Assembly: GCF_009742725.1 (NCBI RefSeq) | Contig: NZ_WPHG01000003.1 | Coordinates: 186,001-250,000 of the forward strand | Length of the DNA stretch: 64,000 bases | Source of the DNA: Nitratireductor arenosus | GTDB taxonomy: Bacteria > Pseudomonadota > Alphaproteobacteria > Rhizobiales > Rhizobiaceae | Direction: 5' to 3' | Shown here: positions 51,486 to 62,358 of the stretch, one piece after another | How positions within the stretch are numbered: the stretch's first letter is position 1 | How the letters are laid out: every line of letters starts with the position of its first letter | Program-made: the position numbers and the translations under genes | The notes under the pieces: generated by a model | What the model saw: only the letters and a program-made list of their open reading frames with translations | The model's database searches: none | Told to the model about the DNA's origin: nothing

Positions 51486-51982
51486 TGCGCACGCTGTTTT
51501 CTCTGCGCGGCCGCCGGCGCGAATTCCTGGCGGAACGCCTGCTGTCCGCCGACGCGGCCGCGTTGTCGAGCCTGCACGCGGACGGTTTTGCGCGGCCATG
51601 GAGCGACGGTGAGTTCGCCGCCCTTCTGGATCAGGAGACGGTTTTCGGTTTCGCCGCGCGCGAAGTCGGGCGTCCTGGCGCAGCGCCGGGCGGTTTCGTT
51701 CTGGCCAGGCAGGCTGCGGGCGAGGGCGAGATTCTGACCTTGGTGGTCGCGCCCGCGCTCAGGCGCTGTGGCCTCGGCTGGCTGCTCATGGACGCCGTCC
51801 TGCGCGAACTCTATGCCCAGCGCGCGGAAGCGCTGTTTTTGGAAGTTGACGAGACCAATCGGGCGGCGGTCGCTCTTTATCGAAAACTGGGCTTCAGCCA
51901 GGTCGGCGCTCGCCCGGCCTATTATGCGCAAAAGACCGCGCCGCGTACGGCGGCGCTTGTCATGCGCCGCGATCTTGTTTAG
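51482..51982 (+). CDS. rimI: Ribosomal-protein-alanine N-acetyltransferase (RimI-like)
   Basis: A 166-residue GNAT acetyltransferase. The acetyl-CoA loop ALRRCGLGWLLMDAVLREL (about 96-114) and the RimI-type C-terminus LFLEVDETNRAAVALYRKLGFSQVGARPAYYA are clear. RimI acetylates the N-terminus of ribosomal protein S18. Coupling to tsaB is a common arrangement. Two consecutive ATG codons are possible starts. The N-terminal 25 residues are more variable than usual. Confidence 0.88.
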   Translation: MMRTLFSLRGRRREFLAERLLSADAAALSSLHADGFARPWSDGEFAALLDQETVFGFAAREVGRPGAAPGGFVLARQAAGEGEILTLVVAPALRRCGLGWLLMDAVLRELYAQRAEALFLEVDETNRAAVALYRKLGFSQVGARPAYYAQKTAPRTAALVMRRDLV

Positions 51983-52018
51983 CGCGTCGGGCGGCGGGGA
52001 AAGGGAAGCACCGCAACC

Positions 52019-52840
52019 ATGATGGCCTCGATCCGGGCGGCAATCGTGCTAGCCGTCCTGCTGCCGGTGACATTGGTCGCCATAGGCGTCCAGATGATCG
52101 CCTTGCGTATTGGCGTTCCCGATCCCGGCATGGTGCCGACCCTGTGGCACGGGCTGGCGCTGCGCCTGCTCGGCATCCGCGTCCGCGTCCACGGCGCCGC
52201 CGATCCGCGTCGCCCGCTGCTGATCGCATCCAATCACATATCCTGGACCGACATTCCCGTGCTCGGCGCGATCATGCCGCTTGGCTTCGTCGCCAAGGCC
52301 GACATGGCCGGCTGGCCCGTCTTCGGCCTGCTCGCCAAGCTGCAGCGCACCGTGTTCGTCGAGCGCGACCGCGCCCGGACCTCGGCGATCCAGGCGGGCG
52401 CACTGGGCGCGCGGCTCGCCACCGGTGATGTGATGGTGCTTTTCGCCGAGGGGACCACGTCCGACGGGAATTTCGTCGCGCCGTTCAAAAGCACCCTGTT
52501 CGCCGCCGCGCAGGCCGCGCTCGACGCGCATGCGGATGATGGCCAGGACGGTGTCCCGAACGTGACGATCCAGCCCGTTGCGATCGCCTATACCCGTCTG
52601 CACGGCATGCCGATGGGCAGGTTCCATCGCCGGCACGCCTCGTGGATCGGCGATGCCGACCTGATACCGCATCTCGGGGCCTTGATCCGCGAGGGCGGCA
52701 TGGATGTGGAAGTGCATTTCGGAGTGCCGGTTCGATTCGAGCCCGGCAGCGACCGCAAGCAGGTGGCGCGCCGCGTGGAGGCCGAAATCCGCGGGCTGAT
52801 GGTTCAGGCGCTGCGCAGGCCGGGCGCTTCGTCGCGCTGA
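52019..52840 (+). CDS. 1-acyl-sn-glycerol-3-phosphate acyltransferase-type enzyme (PlsC/OlsA-like)
   Basis: A 273-residue membrane-associated acyltransferase. An N-terminal helix (AAIVLAVLLPVTLVAIGVQM) is followed by the HX4D active-site motif NHISWTD (about 77-83) and the substrate motif FAEGTTSDG (about 142-150). Rhizobial relatives include PlsC and the ornithine-lipid enzyme OlsA, and sequence reading does not separate these. GAAAGGGAAG precedes two possible ATG codons. It follows rimI, as often seen in Rhizobiales. Confidence 0.9.
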   Translation: MMASIRAAIVLAVLLPVTLVAIGVQMIALRIGVPDPGMVPTLWHGLALRLLGIRVRVHGAADPRRPLLIASNHISWTDIPVLGAIMPLGFVAKADMAGWPVFGLLAKLQRTVFVERDRARTSAIQAGALGARLATGDVMVLFAEGTTSDGNFVAPFKSTLFAAAQAALDAHADDGQDGVPNVTIQPVAIAYTRLHGMPMGRFHRRHASWIGDADLIPHLGALIREGGMDVEVHFGVPVRFEPGSDRKQVARRVEAEIRGLMVQALRRPGASSR

Positions 52841-54669
52841 ACGATATCTCGGCCGGTGAGGCGGCGAAAGGCATCGATATCGGCCGGGCGGCCGGTAAAA
52901 TAGCCCTGCACGAGGTCGCAGCCCTCGGCGATCAGGAAGTCGAGTTGCTCCTGGCTTTCCACGCCCTCCGCGGCGACTTCCAGCCCGAGCGCGTGACCGA
53001 GGCCGACGACCGAGCGGATGATGGCCGCCGATTGCTCGACCCGGCCCAGATTTTCGGTGAAGGAGCGGTCGATCTTGAGTGTGCTGAGCGGGAAAGCCTG
53101 CAGGTATGACAGCGACGAATAGCCGGTCCCGAAATCATCGAGCGCGATGCGCACGCCGACATCGCGCAGCTTGCGCAGCATCGACATCGCCTGCTCGAAA
53201 TCCTGGACCATGACGCCTTCGGTGATCTCGAGCTCGAGCCGGTCCGGCGCCAGGCCGGTCTCCTCCAGGATCGCCTGAACGGTACCTGGCAGGTTGCCGC
53301 TGCGGAAATGGAGCGGCGACAGATTGACCGCCACGCGCAGCGGATTTTCCCAGGACGCGGCCTCGCGACAGGCGCCGCGCAGGATCCATTCCGACATCTT
53401 GACGATCGTATCGTCTTCTTCCGCCAGCGGGATGAAATCAACCGGTCCGATCATGCCGCGCGTCGGGTGGTTCCATCGCACCAGCGCCTCGAACGCAACG
53501 GCCGTGCCGTCGGCGGCGAGTTGCGGCTGGAAATGCAGGATAAGCGCGCCGTTGCCGATCGCGGCGCGCAGTTCGCTTTTCAGGAACTGGCGGTCGCGCG
53601 CGGCGAGATCCTCGTTGGGGTCGAAGAACACCAGCGGATCCTCGCTCGTCCGCCGGGCACGTATCAGCGCCCCCGCTGCGTTCGCGAGCAGGGTCGAGGC
53701 ATCCCGTCCGTCGGTGGGAAAGAGCGCGCATCCGATCGCGATCGTCGAGCCGGTCTCGCGCGCGCCGACGCCAGCGGTTCCAGCCGAGCAAAGGTTCGCG
53801 GCGAAGCGGCGCAGGCCGTCGCGGCCGGCCGGCTTGCTCAGCACGAGGGCGAAAGTGTCGGAAGCGATATGAAACAGAGGTGTTTTGCCGACGGCCTTTT
53901 TCAGGCGCAGGGCGATGGCCCGCAGGGCTTCGTCGCCGGTCGCATGGCCATACATGTCGCTGATATGGGTGTGGCCGAGCACGTTGATGCGCAGCACGGC
54001 GAAGGGCGCGTCGCCGCCGGCGCGCTTGGCGATAAGCTGACCTAGCATAGTGTGGAACGAGGTCCGATTGGGCAGGTCGGTCAGTGCGTCGTGGGACGCC
54101 AGATGGGCTGCTTCCTTCTCGGCGCGCTTGCGCGCGCTGATGTCGAGAAGAACGTTTACGGCCCCCACGATACTGCCGGACGGTCCCGGGATGGGCGTCG
54201 GGAACGGCGCAAACGGAATCCGTGTTCCGTCGGGCCGTTCGGCAATCGCCTCGGCGCCGCGCACGGCCCGATTTTCCCGGATCGCCAGCGCCATCGGACA
54301 GTCCTCGTGCGCCAGCGGCGAGCCGTCCGGATTGTAGAGCCGCTCCGTGATGCACCAGCGATCGACCCCCAGCACGGGCCTGCGGCCGGCGAAGGTTTCG
54401 GCCGCCTGGTTGAAATAGGTGATGAAACCGTCCGTGTCGGTGGCGTAGACCGGCGCCGGCAGAGCATCGAGCATCGAGCGAACCCACAGTTGATCCGCGT
54501 CATCCAGCGGCAGGCCCTGAACTCTGCGCTTGCGCTGGGGCGCCGCCGCATGTGTCACGATGCGCGAGAGCGCGGTGGCGATCTGCTCCGACGTGATTCC
54601 CAGCCCGCCGAGCGATAGCGGCGGTCCGGCCGGAGCCGTATCGGTTGGTGGAGGAAATTGGCTATTCAC
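52804..54669 (-). CDS. PAS-GGDEF-EAL protein; EAL intact, GGDEF degenerate
   Basis: About 621 residues from a GTG at 54669 (start uncertain; the frame stays open to 54990). A PAS domain (LPAPVYATDTDGFITYFNQAAE) comes first, then a GGDEF domain (HDALTDLPNRTSFH) whose signature site reads HIASDTFALVL, so GGDEF is replaced by ASDTF and cyclase activity is unlikely. The EAL domain keeps EALVRWNHPTRG, DDFGTGYSSL and the ESQEQLD glutamate, so it is probably an active c-di-GMP phosphodiesterase. The gene is divergent from a chemoreceptor. Confidence 0.87.
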   Translation of the reverse strand: MNSQFPPPTDTAPAGPPLSLGGLGITSEQIATALSRIVTHAAAPQRKRRVQGLPLDDADQLWVRSMLDALPAPVYATDTDGFITYFNQAAETFAGRRPVLGVDRWCITERLYNPDGSPLAHEDCPMALAIRENRAVRGAEAIAERPDGTRIPFAPFPTPIPGPSGSIVGAVNVLLDISARKRAEKEAAHLASHDALTDLPNRTSFHTMLGQLIAKRAGGDAPFAVLRINVLGHTHISDMYGHATGDEALRAIALRLKKAVGKTPLFHIASDTFALVLSKPAGRDGLRRFAANLCSAGTAGVGARETGSTIAIGCALFPTDGRDASTLLANAAGALIRARRTSEDPLVFFDPNEDLAARDRQFLKSELRAAIGNGALILHFQPQLAADGTAVAFEALVRWNHPTRGMIGPVDFIPLAEEDDTIVKMSEWILRGACREAASWENPLRVAVNLSPLHFRSGNLPGTVQAILEETGLAPDRLELEITEGVMVQDFEQAMSMLRKLRDVGVRIALDDFGTGYSSLSYLQAFPLSTLKIDRSFTENLGRVEQSAAIIRSVVGLGHALGLEVAAEGVESQEQLDFLIAEGCDLVQGYFTGRPADIDAFRRLTGRDIVQRDEAPGLRSA

Positions 54670-55139
54670 GAGCGCCCCATACCGGTGGCGCCATCGGGCT
54701 GGCCCGGTCCGGTTGCGGATGTAGCCGTTTTCACGGCGCATTTTCGGTTTCGTCGAACCTGTAATCGCACGCCACGCGTCTCCGCATGTTCTGTCCGTCG
54801 GCACCGCTATCGACAGCCGACCATCCGTTTGCCTGCCGATATTAGGTCCAGAAGCTGAATCAATCTCTACCGCCGCATCCTGAAATTTCGGGGTAGGACG
54901 ATCCGCACTGCAACCGGGGGCCGTGTGATGCCGGAGTTGGGGCCGATTAACGCTAAATTCACCTGCCGCGTTATAACAGTTCGCGGGCAAACAGCCGCCG
55001 GGACGAAGCCGGCCAGCCTGCCGAAGGCGGAAGTGGGGTGCCGCGCTTCGGGCTCAAGCACGTCCGGCGGATGTGCTTGCGACTCCCAGGATCGAATCGG
55101 CTGGTATATGCGGCATTTTCGGTCGGGGACGAACCATCC
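54670..55139. other. Divergent region between the EAL gene and the chemoreceptor
   Basis: No separate gene is supported. The EAL frame remains open through much of it, but the predicted peptide is low-complexity and unlike any domain. Promoters for both signalling genes should lie here. Confidence 0.45.
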
Positions 55140-57047
55140 ATGAAAAATCTGGCAATATCGAAGAAACTGGGACTGGCCTTTCTGGCGGTGATTTCCATCA
55201 TCGTGGCGATGAGCGGCGCGGCGCTGTGGAACCTTTCGGCGATCGAACGCGCGGATGCGGCCGCCGAACGGTCCAAGAGCGCGGCCGGCGCAGCGATGAA
55301 CGCGCGCATGGCGCTGGCTCGCGTCGAAAATTCCTATCGCGGCTATCTGCTGTCGATGGACAAATATTATCTCGAACGCGTTGACAGCCACGAGGCCAAC
55401 CTGCGCGGACAGTTGGCCGGCCTGAGGGCGTTGAAACAGGCGTCGCCGGAACTGGTCGCGCGGATCGACGCGATCGCGGCCGATGTTGGTACCTACCGCG
55501 CGCAGGTGATCGAGGCGGGCAAGAAGCTCGCGGCCGATCCGATATTCAGGTTCAAGGCGATCGAGATGGTTGGCCCCACCGGGACTGCCGACGGGCTGAT
55601 CGAGCCGATCGAAAACGGTATCGACGCCTTCATCGCCGAGGAGGTCGAGACCAACGCCAGGAATTCGGCCGCGGTCACGACGGCGGTCGCGGATGCCAAC
55701 ACCGCGCTCTATGGCGGCCTGGCCGTCGCGGTGCTTCTGGCCGCCGCTCTCGGCTACCTGCTCAGCCGCTCGATCGCGACGCCGATCCGCGGACTGACCT
55801 CGGTCATGGGGCGGCTTGCCGAGGGTGACAATCAGATCGAGGTCCCGGCGACCGGACGCGGCGACGAGGTCGGGCGGATGGCGCAGGCCGTACGGATATT
55901 CAAGGATGCTGCGATCGAGAAATTGCGCGTCGAGGCCCAGGCCGTGGAACTGCGTGAGACCGGCGAGGCCGAACGCAACCGTACCGAAGCGGAAAAGGCG
56001 CGCGAGGCCGCGGAAGACCACGTCGCCGTTTCCGCCTTGGCGGAGGGGCTGGCTTGCTTGGCGCGCGGTGACCTGACGCATCGCATCGGAATTGATTTCG
56101 CGCCCAAAACGCAGCAACTGAAGGACGATTTCAACGATGCCATGGCCCGGCTGCAGGAGACGATGACCACCGTCACCGGCGCGATTGGCGCGATGAAGAC
56201 CGGCACCGGCGAGATCTGCCAGGCGGCCGATGATTTGTCACGGCGCACCGAGCAGCAAGCGGCGAGCCTCGAGGAGACGGCCGCGGCGCTCGACCAGGTG
56301 ACGCGCACCGTCAGGCAGACCGCCGAGGACGCGCTGCAGGCGTCCCGGGTTTCGGACGAGGCGCGTGACGGCGCCGAAAAATCGGGTGCGGTCGTGCGCG
56401 ATGCGGTCGGCGCGATGGCGCAGATCGAAAAATCGTCCGAGCAGATCGGCCAGATCATTGGCGTGATCGACGAGATCGCCTTCCAGACCAACCTCTTGGC
56501 GCTCAATGCCGGGGTCGAGGCGGCGCGCGCCGGCGACGCCGGCAAGGGCTTCGCGGTCGTCGCCCAGGAGGTGCGCGCGCTCGCCCAGCGTTCGGCCGAG
56601 GCCGCCAAGGAGATCAAGGCGCTCATTTCCACTTCGAGCGGCCAGGTCAACCAGGGCGTAGGCCTGGTCGCACAGACCGGCGAGGTGTTGGAACTGATCG
56701 TCGGCCAGGTAAGCGAGATGTCGGATCTGGTCAAAAAAATCGCCGATGCCGCGCAGGAACAGTCGACCGGTCTCGGCCAGGTCAATGTCGCGGTCAATCA
56801 GATGGACCAGGTGACCCAGCAGAACGCGGCGATGGTGGAGCAGTCGACGGCGGCCAGCCATTCGCTGGCCAAGGAGGCCGACGACCTGACCAGGCTGGTC
56901 GCGCGCTTCGACGTCGGCGGCGGCAGGTCGGTGGCGGGGCGCGAAACCGCAACCCGCTCCGCGGCTCCGGTAGCCCAGCTCAGGACGGCGGGCGGCCGGC
57001 AGGCCGTGGCCACGATGCCCGAAGCGGACGGCTGGGAGGAATTCTGA
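55140..57047 (+). CDS. Methyl-accepting chemotaxis protein
   Basis: A 635-residue receptor. Helix 1 is at about 10-30 ([21 protein letters not shown]). A helical periplasmic domain of about 160 residues follows, then helix 2 (about 194-214), a HAMP domain ([22 protein letters not shown]) and the signalling domain with the hairpin tip [38 protein letters not shown]. The end DGWEEF resembles the pentapeptide tether for CheR/CheB. The ligand is unknown. The ATG at 55140 starts the conserved N-terminus; longer reading is not used. Confidence 0.95.
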   Translation: MKNLAISKKLGLAFLAVISIIVAMSGAALWNLSAIERADAAAERSKSAAGAAMNARMALARVENSYRGYLLSMDKYYLERVDSHEANLRGQLAGLRALKQASPELVARIDAIAADVGTYRAQVIEAGKKLAADPIFRFKAIEMVGPTGTADGLIEPIENGIDAFIAEEVETNARNSAAVTTAVADANTALYGGLAVAVLLAAALGYLLSRSIATPIRGLTSVMGRLAEGDNQIEVPATGRGDEVGRMAQAVRIFKDAAIEKLRVEAQAVELRETGEAERNRTEAEKAREAAEDHVAVSALAEGLACLARGDLTHRIGIDFAPKTQQLKDDFNDAMARLQETMTTVTGAIGAMKTGTGEICQAADDLSRRTEQQAASLEETAAALDQVTRTVRQTAEDALQASRVSDEARDGAEKSGAVVRDAVGAMAQIEKSSEQIGQIIGVIDEIAFQTNLLALNAGVEAARAGDAGKGFAVVAQEVRALAQRSAEAAKEIKALISTSSGQVNQGVGLVAQTGEVLELIVGQVSEMSDLVKKIADAAQEQSTGLGQVNVAVNQMDQVTQQNAAMVEQSTAASHSLAKEADDLTRLVARFDVGGGRSVAGRETATRSAAPVAQLRTAGGRQAVATMPEADGWEEF

Positions 57048-57084
57048 GCCCGCCGCCGGCAGCCACGACATTTGTCGCAAGAAC

Positions 57085-57110
57085 GAGCCGCGTCCCTCCG
57101 GGCGCGGCTC
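57085..57110. terminator. Terminator between the chemoreceptor and VOC genes
   Basis: GAGCCGCG (57085-57092) and CGCGGCTC (57103-57110) form an 8-bp stem followed by TTT, between convergent genes. Confidence 0.6.
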
Positions 57111-57123
57111 TTTGGCGTCCCGG

Positions 57124-57492
57124 TTACTGCCGGCTGCCGATCACCATGCGATTGCCTTCGCTGTCGCGGAATTCGGCGATGATCCGCCCCGGTTGCCATG
57201 GCGCCTCTTGTGGCTCGGTGATGATCTCGACGCCGCCCGCCCTCAATCTCTCGACAATCGCTGCGATATCGTCGGCGACCAGAACCATAACCGGGTCGGA
57301 GGACGGCGTTTCGTCGCTGCGCCGGACAAAATGGAGCGTCGTTTCGGCACCGGTGAACCGCAGTTCGATCCAGCGCCAGCCGTCCGGCCCCATCGGCGCG
57401 TCGGCAGCGACCTCGCAGTTGAGTTTTTCGAGATAGAATGTCCTGGCGCGTTCCTGGTCGAAGACAGGCAGTTCGGCGAATTGGATATGCAT
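57124..57492 (-). CDS. VOC-superfamily (glyoxalase/bleomycin-resistance-like) protein
   Basis: A 122-residue protein with two beta-alpha-beta-beta-beta units: QFAELPVFDQERARTFYLEKL (4-24) and MVLVADDIAAIVERLRAGGVEIITEP, then GRIIAEFRDSEGNRMVIGS. The C-terminal E-F-x-D-x-EGN is typical of the fold. Members include glyoxalases, extradiol dioxygenases and resistance proteins; no specific activity can be assigned. It follows the alpha/beta hydrolase gene by 14 bases and is probably in its operon, controlled by the TetR protein at 58591. Confidence 0.85.
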   Translation of the reverse strand: MHIQFAELPVFDQERARTFYLEKLNCEVAADAPMGPDGWRWIELRFTGAETTLHFVRRSDETPSSDPVMVLVADDIAAIVERLRAGGVEIITEPQEAPWQPGRIIAEFRDSEGNRMVIGSRQ

Positions 57493-57506
57493 GGCCGTTG
57501 CTCCGC

Positions 57507-58373
57507 TTAGTTGAGGTGAGATTGGCGTCTGGTTTGGTTTCGTCCGAACGCCGCGTGTAGAATTTCGGCGAAGGCGCCGGCGTGCGGACCGTAGCCGCCG
57601 TGGTCGCCGGGGAAGGCGACGGGTTCGATGCCGAGCCTGGCCGCGAGGGCGCGGCCGGGACCAGCGGCATCCTCGTTGGACGCCTCGCCGATGCCAACCA
57701 GGACAGGCGTTTCGGCTCCGCGCAACCGGTTGATCTCGGGTCGGTAAAGCGACAGCGGCGTCAGCCCGTGGGCGATGAAATATTCCATGTTTGCGTTGAT
57801 CCGGGTGAAGGTTTCCAGGACCTCTGGCGGCAGGTGGGGCGGCGCGTCGGCAGGTCCGCCGGCATCGTCCAGCCCCGCCATCTCCATGAATTCCTTGACG
57901 GCGGCCTCAAGACCGTCGCGCCGGTAGGTGTCTTGGATCGCCCGGTCCTTGGCGATGACCGCCGAGGGATCGTCCAGCATCAGCACACACGGCGGTTCGT
58001 GCGCGACGAGGGCCCGCACGTGTCGGGGATGGCGGACCGCGAGATTCAGCCCGATCTGCGCACCGCCGCTGGTGCCGAAGATGTCGGCCGGGGCGCCGTC
58101 GCCGAGCGCCGCGATCAGCCGGGCCGCGTCGTCGGCGTGGACGTCCACATCCAGATCGGCGGGTGCATCGTCGAGCGGACTGCGCGAATTGCCGCGCGGA
58201 TCGTAGGTAACGACGGTGTAGCGGTTGGCCAGATGCTGTGCGAGGCCGGTAAATACGCCAGCGTCGGTCGGCCCGCCAGCGATCATCAAGAGCAGCGGTC
58301 CCTGGCCGTGGACTTCGTAATAAAGCCGCGCGCCGGGAACCTTGAGCATTGACGTTTCGGTTGGGTGAGGCAT
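57507..58373 (-). CDS. Alpha/beta hydrolase
   Basis: A 288-residue hydrolase. The oxyanion region is LLLMIAGGPTDAG, the nucleophile elbow is GTSGG with S102, and the histidine is in FPGDHGGYGPH near the C-terminus. The ATG at 58373 has a strong GGGAGAA 6 bases upstream. The frame continues upstream through a signal-peptide-like stretch that has no usable start (see findings). Substrate unknown. The divergent TetR gene and two operators control it, probably with the VOC gene. Confidence 0.87.
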   Translation of the reverse strand: MPHPTETSMLKVPGARLYYEVHGQGPLLLMIAGGPTDAGVFTGLAQHLANRYTVVTYDPRGNSRSPLDDAPADLDVDVHADDAARLIAALGDGAPADIFGTSGGAQIGLNLAVRHPRHVRALVAHEPPCVLMLDDPSAVIAKDRAIQDTYRRDGLEAAVKEFMEMAGLDDAGGPADAPPHLPPEVLETFTRINANMEYFIAHGLTPLSLYRPEINRLRGAETPVLVGIGEASNEDAAGPGRALAARLGIEPVAFPGDHGGYGPHAGAFAEILHAAFGRNQTRRQSHLN

Positions 58374-58505
58374 GGCGAATTCTCCCGTTGCGCGCGGCCG
58401 CGTGTCGTCGTCAGCCAAGGCGGTTCCCATCACGGCGCTCGTCGCCAGGGCCAGCACGGTTCGGCATTGACGCTTCTCCTGGCGAGATGTGCGATCACAA
58501 GAAAA

Positions 58506-58520
58506 ACTGGACGGTCCAGT
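58506..58520. promoter_or_regulatory. TetR operator 1
   Basis: ACTGGAC-G-GTCCAGT is a perfect 15-bp palindrome in the intergenic region between the hydrolase and TetR genes. Confidence 0.75.
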
Positions 58521-58536
58521 TCTCCATTTGCAAAAA

Positions 58537-58551
58537 ACTAGACTGTCCAGT
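58537..58551. promoter_or_regulatory. TetR operator 2
   Basis: ACTAGAC-T-GTCCAGT matches operator 1 except for one arm base and the centre. Centres are 31 bases apart, about three helical turns, so two dimers could bind the same face. Confidence 0.72.
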
Positions 58552-58590
58552 ACTGTCATGTCAACCGGGAATCGAAACGGGAAAAGCAGC

Positions 58591-59259
58591 ATGACCAGGC
58601 CTGCATCGGCGCGACCACCGGACGACGCCACCAGCACATCGCGCTCGGCGCAAAAGCGTCGTGCCATTCTCGACGCCGCCACGGAGGTCTTTCTCAAGTG
58701 CGGCTATCCCGGCGCCAGCATGGACGAGATCGCCGCCATGTCCTCGGTTTCCAAGCAGACCGTCTACAAGCATTTCGAAAGCAAGGAGGCGCTGTTCGTC
58801 GATATCGTTACCGGCATGACCGACGCGGCTGGCGATATGGTTCACGACCGGACGCCCGTCTTCGACGGCGATGACGGCCTCGCAGCGTATTTGCAGGATT
58901 ACGCCCATCGCCAGCTCACTGTTGTGCTGACGCCGCGCATCATGCAATTGCGCCGATTGGTGATCGCCGAAGTGAGCCGTTTTCCCGATCTGGCGCGGGT
59001 GCTCTACCAGCGTGGCCCCGCCCGGGCGCTGGCCGAGCTTGCCGCATTGTTCGAACGCTTGGCCGCGCGCGGCCTTCTAACGCTCGACGATCCCGCCATG
59101 GCCGCGTCGCATTTCAATTGGTTGGTGATGTCCGAACCGCTCAATCGGGCCATGCTTCTGGGCGACGCCGCGATACCCGGCCGGCAGGAGCTGCGCCGCT
59201 ACGCGGTCGAGGGCGTGCGTGTCTTTCTCGCCGCCTACGGCACCGATCGACGCGGGTGA
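58591..59259 (+). CDS. TetR-family regulator
   Basis: About 222 residues from the ATG at 58591 (an ATG at 58558 is the alternative, only 6 bases beyond operator 2). The helix-turn-helix is at about residues 20-65 ([29 protein letters not shown]). The C-terminal region, with [23 protein letters not shown], resembles the AcrR-like TetR_C group. It is divergent from the hydrolase, and two similar palindromes lie between them. The inducer is unknown. Confidence 0.88.
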   Translation: MTRPASARPPDDATSTSRSAQKRRAILDAATEVFLKCGYPGASMDEIAAMSSVSKQTVYKHFESKEALFVDIVTGMTDAAGDMVHDRTPVFDGDDGLAAYLQDYAHRQLTVVLTPRIMQLRRLVIAEVSRFPDLARVLYQRGPARALAELAALFERLAARGLLTLDDPAMAASHFNWLVMSEPLNRAMLLGDAAIPGRQELRRYAVEGVRVFLAAYGTDRRG

Positions 59260-59351
59260 GCGTCGTCACGCGTGAGACCCGGCCGAACGGTCCGAAGACC
59301 GTCGAACGCAACCGCTTCCATCCAGCGGTGAAACGGTTTAGAAGCCCGGCC

Positions 59352-60752
59352 ATGATCCAAACCGACATTGCGGACATCGACAAAGCGGGCGAACGCCCAG
59401 ACGGTGAAGGCGGGCCGAAGAAGGTTTTCGTCAAGACCTATGGCTGCCAGATGAATGTCTACGATTCCCAGCGCATGTCCGATGCGCTGGCGGCCGACGG
59501 CTACGTGCCGACCCAGACGCTGGAGGAGGCCGATCTCGTCCTGCTCAACACCTGCCATATTCGCGAGAAGGCGGCCGAAAAGGTCTATTCCGAGCTCGGC
59601 CGCATCCGCAAGCTCAAGGACGAGCGCGCCCGCGACGGGCATGAGACCGTGATCGGCGTCGCCGGCTGCGTGGCCCAGGCCGAGGGCGAGGAGATCATCG
59701 CGCGCGCGCCCGTCGTCGACATCGTCATCGGGCCGCAAACCTATCACCGCCTGCCGGAGGCCGTGCGCAAGGTGCGCGCCGGCGGCAAGGTCGTGGACAC
59801 CGACTATGCGCTGGAGGACAAGTTCGAGCGCCTGCCGCAGCTCCACAAGGGCGAGGTCAAGCGGCGCGGCGTCACCGCTTTCCTGACCGTCCAGGAGGGA
59901 TGCGACAAATTCTGCACCTTCTGCGTGGTACCCTATACGCGCGGCGCCGAGGTGTCGCGTCCGGTGAGCCAGATCGTGGCCGAGGCCGAAAGGCTGGCGG
60001 AAGCCGGCGTACGCGAAATTACCCTTCTGGGGCAGAATGTGAATGCTTGGCACGGCGAGGGCCCCGACGGCCGGCAGTGGGGGCTGGGTGAGTTGCTGTT
60101 CCGGCTGGCCGGCGTTCCCGGCATCGCGCGCCTGCGTTATACCACCAGCCATCCGCGTGACATGGACGATGCGCTGATTGCGGCCCATCGCGACCTCGAC
60201 GCGCTGATGCCGTATCTGCACCTGCCGGTCCAGACGGGCTCGGACAATATTCTCAAGGCGATGAACCGTCGTCATAGCGCCGCCGACTATTTGCGCCTGG
60301 TCGACAAGATCCGGGCGGCCAGGCCCGACATCGCCCTGTCCGGAGATTTCATCGTCGGTTTTCCCGGCGAAACGGCTGCCGATTTCGAGGCGACGATGAA
60401 GATCGTGCGGGATGTCACATTCGTGCAGGCTTACTCGTTCAAATATTCGCCTCGGCCCGGCACCCCGGGCGCCGATATGGGCGATCAGGTCGCCGAAGCG
60501 GTGAAGGATGAACGATTGCAGCGCCTGCAGGCACTGCTCACCACCCAGCAGCGCGCCTTCGCTGGCTCGCTGGTCGGGCGCGGGACCGACGTGCTGATCG
60601 AAAAACCGGGGCGTTCGCCGGGCCAGTGGGCCGGTCGTTCGCCGTGGCTGATACCGGTGATTCTTGATGAAAAGCCTGGCGAAATCGGCGACATTGTCGA
60701 TGTGCGAATCACGCGCACGGGCGCCAACAGCCTGTTTGCCGTGACCGCTTGA
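59352..60752 (+). CDS. miaB: tRNA-2-methylthio-N6-dimethylallyladenosine synthase
   Basis: A 466-residue radical-SAM methylthiotransferase. The N-terminal UPF0004 domain ([34 protein letters not shown]) supplies three cluster cysteines. The radical-SAM site is CDKFCTFC (C-x3-C-x2-C), and a TRAM domain ends the protein. MiaB adds the methylthio group to i6A37 of tRNA. The ATG at 59352 begins a normal-length N-terminus; longer reading overlaps the TetR gene. First of the miaB-phoH-ybeY-corC-lnt run. Confidence 0.95.
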   Translation: MIQTDIADIDKAGERPDGEGGPKKVFVKTYGCQMNVYDSQRMSDALAADGYVPTQTLEEADLVLLNTCHIREKAAEKVYSELGRIRKLKDERARDGHETVIGVAGCVAQAEGEEIIARAPVVDIVIGPQTYHRLPEAVRKVRAGGKVVDTDYALEDKFERLPQLHKGEVKRRGVTAFLTVQEGCDKFCTFCVVPYTRGAEVSRPVSQIVAEAERLAEAGVREITLLGQNVNAWHGEGPDGRQWGLGELLFRLAGVPGIARLRYTTSHPRDMDDALIAAHRDLDALMPYLHLPVQTGSDNILKAMNRRHSAADYLRLVDKIRAARPDIALSGDFIVGFPGETAADFEATMKIVRDVTFVQAYSFKYSPRPGTPGADMGDQVAEAVKDERLQRLQALLTTQQRAFAGSLVGRGTDVLIEKPGRSPGQWAGRSPWLIPVILDEKPGEIGDIVDVRITRTGANSLFAVTA

Positions 60753-60784
60753 CCGTAGGCACGGGGCAAGCCAGGGAGACGCGT

Positions 60785-61821
<1,037 letters not shown>

Positions 61822-61825
<4 letters not shown>

Positions 61826-62349
61826 GCAATCAGGTACCGGGCCGGGCCGGGAACGGCCCGCTCGCGGTGGACGTAATGATTGCCGTCGAGGCGGGGGCAT
61901 GGGAGCCGCAGGAAAAGCTGGAGACCCGGGTCGCGGGCGCGGTCGGGGCGGTGATCGCGGAATTGGATCTGCGTTCCGGCGCGAGCGAGCTTGGCGTGAC
62001 CTTCACCGACGACAGGTCCATGCGCGCGCTCAACCGGCAATGGCGCGGCAAGGACAAGCCCACTAACGTGCTCTCCTTTCCCGCCTTTCCCGATCCGAGT
62101 CCGAGCCGTATTCCGCCTATGCTGGGCGACATCGTGATCGCATTCGAGACGGTGCGCCGCGAGGCGACACTGGACGCAAAGCCTTTCGATCACCATCTCA
62201 CCCATCTCTTGGTTCATGGTCTGTTGCATCTTTTGGGGTATGATCATGAAACCGACGACGACGCGGACCATATGGAAGCGACCGAAAGGCGCGTTCTGGC
62301 GCGGCTTGCCATCGCCGATCCCTATACCGCAACTGACCGGAGCGAATGA
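61822..62349 (+). CDS. ybeY: Endoribonuclease YbeY (rRNA maturation factor)
   Basis: A 175-residue metalloenzyme. The zinc motif HGLLHLLGYDH (about 134-144) is intact, and LTHLLVHG precedes it. YbeY matures 16S rRNA 3' ends and takes part in ribosome quality control. The GTG start overlaps the phoH stop. Confidence 0.95.
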
Positions 62350-62358
62350 CCGACTGCG

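Noticed and set aside
52720-52750. A GGTTCGATTC stretch resembling a tRNA T-loop
   Set aside because: It lies inside the acyltransferase coding frame with no cloverleaf around it. No tRNA was found in the window.
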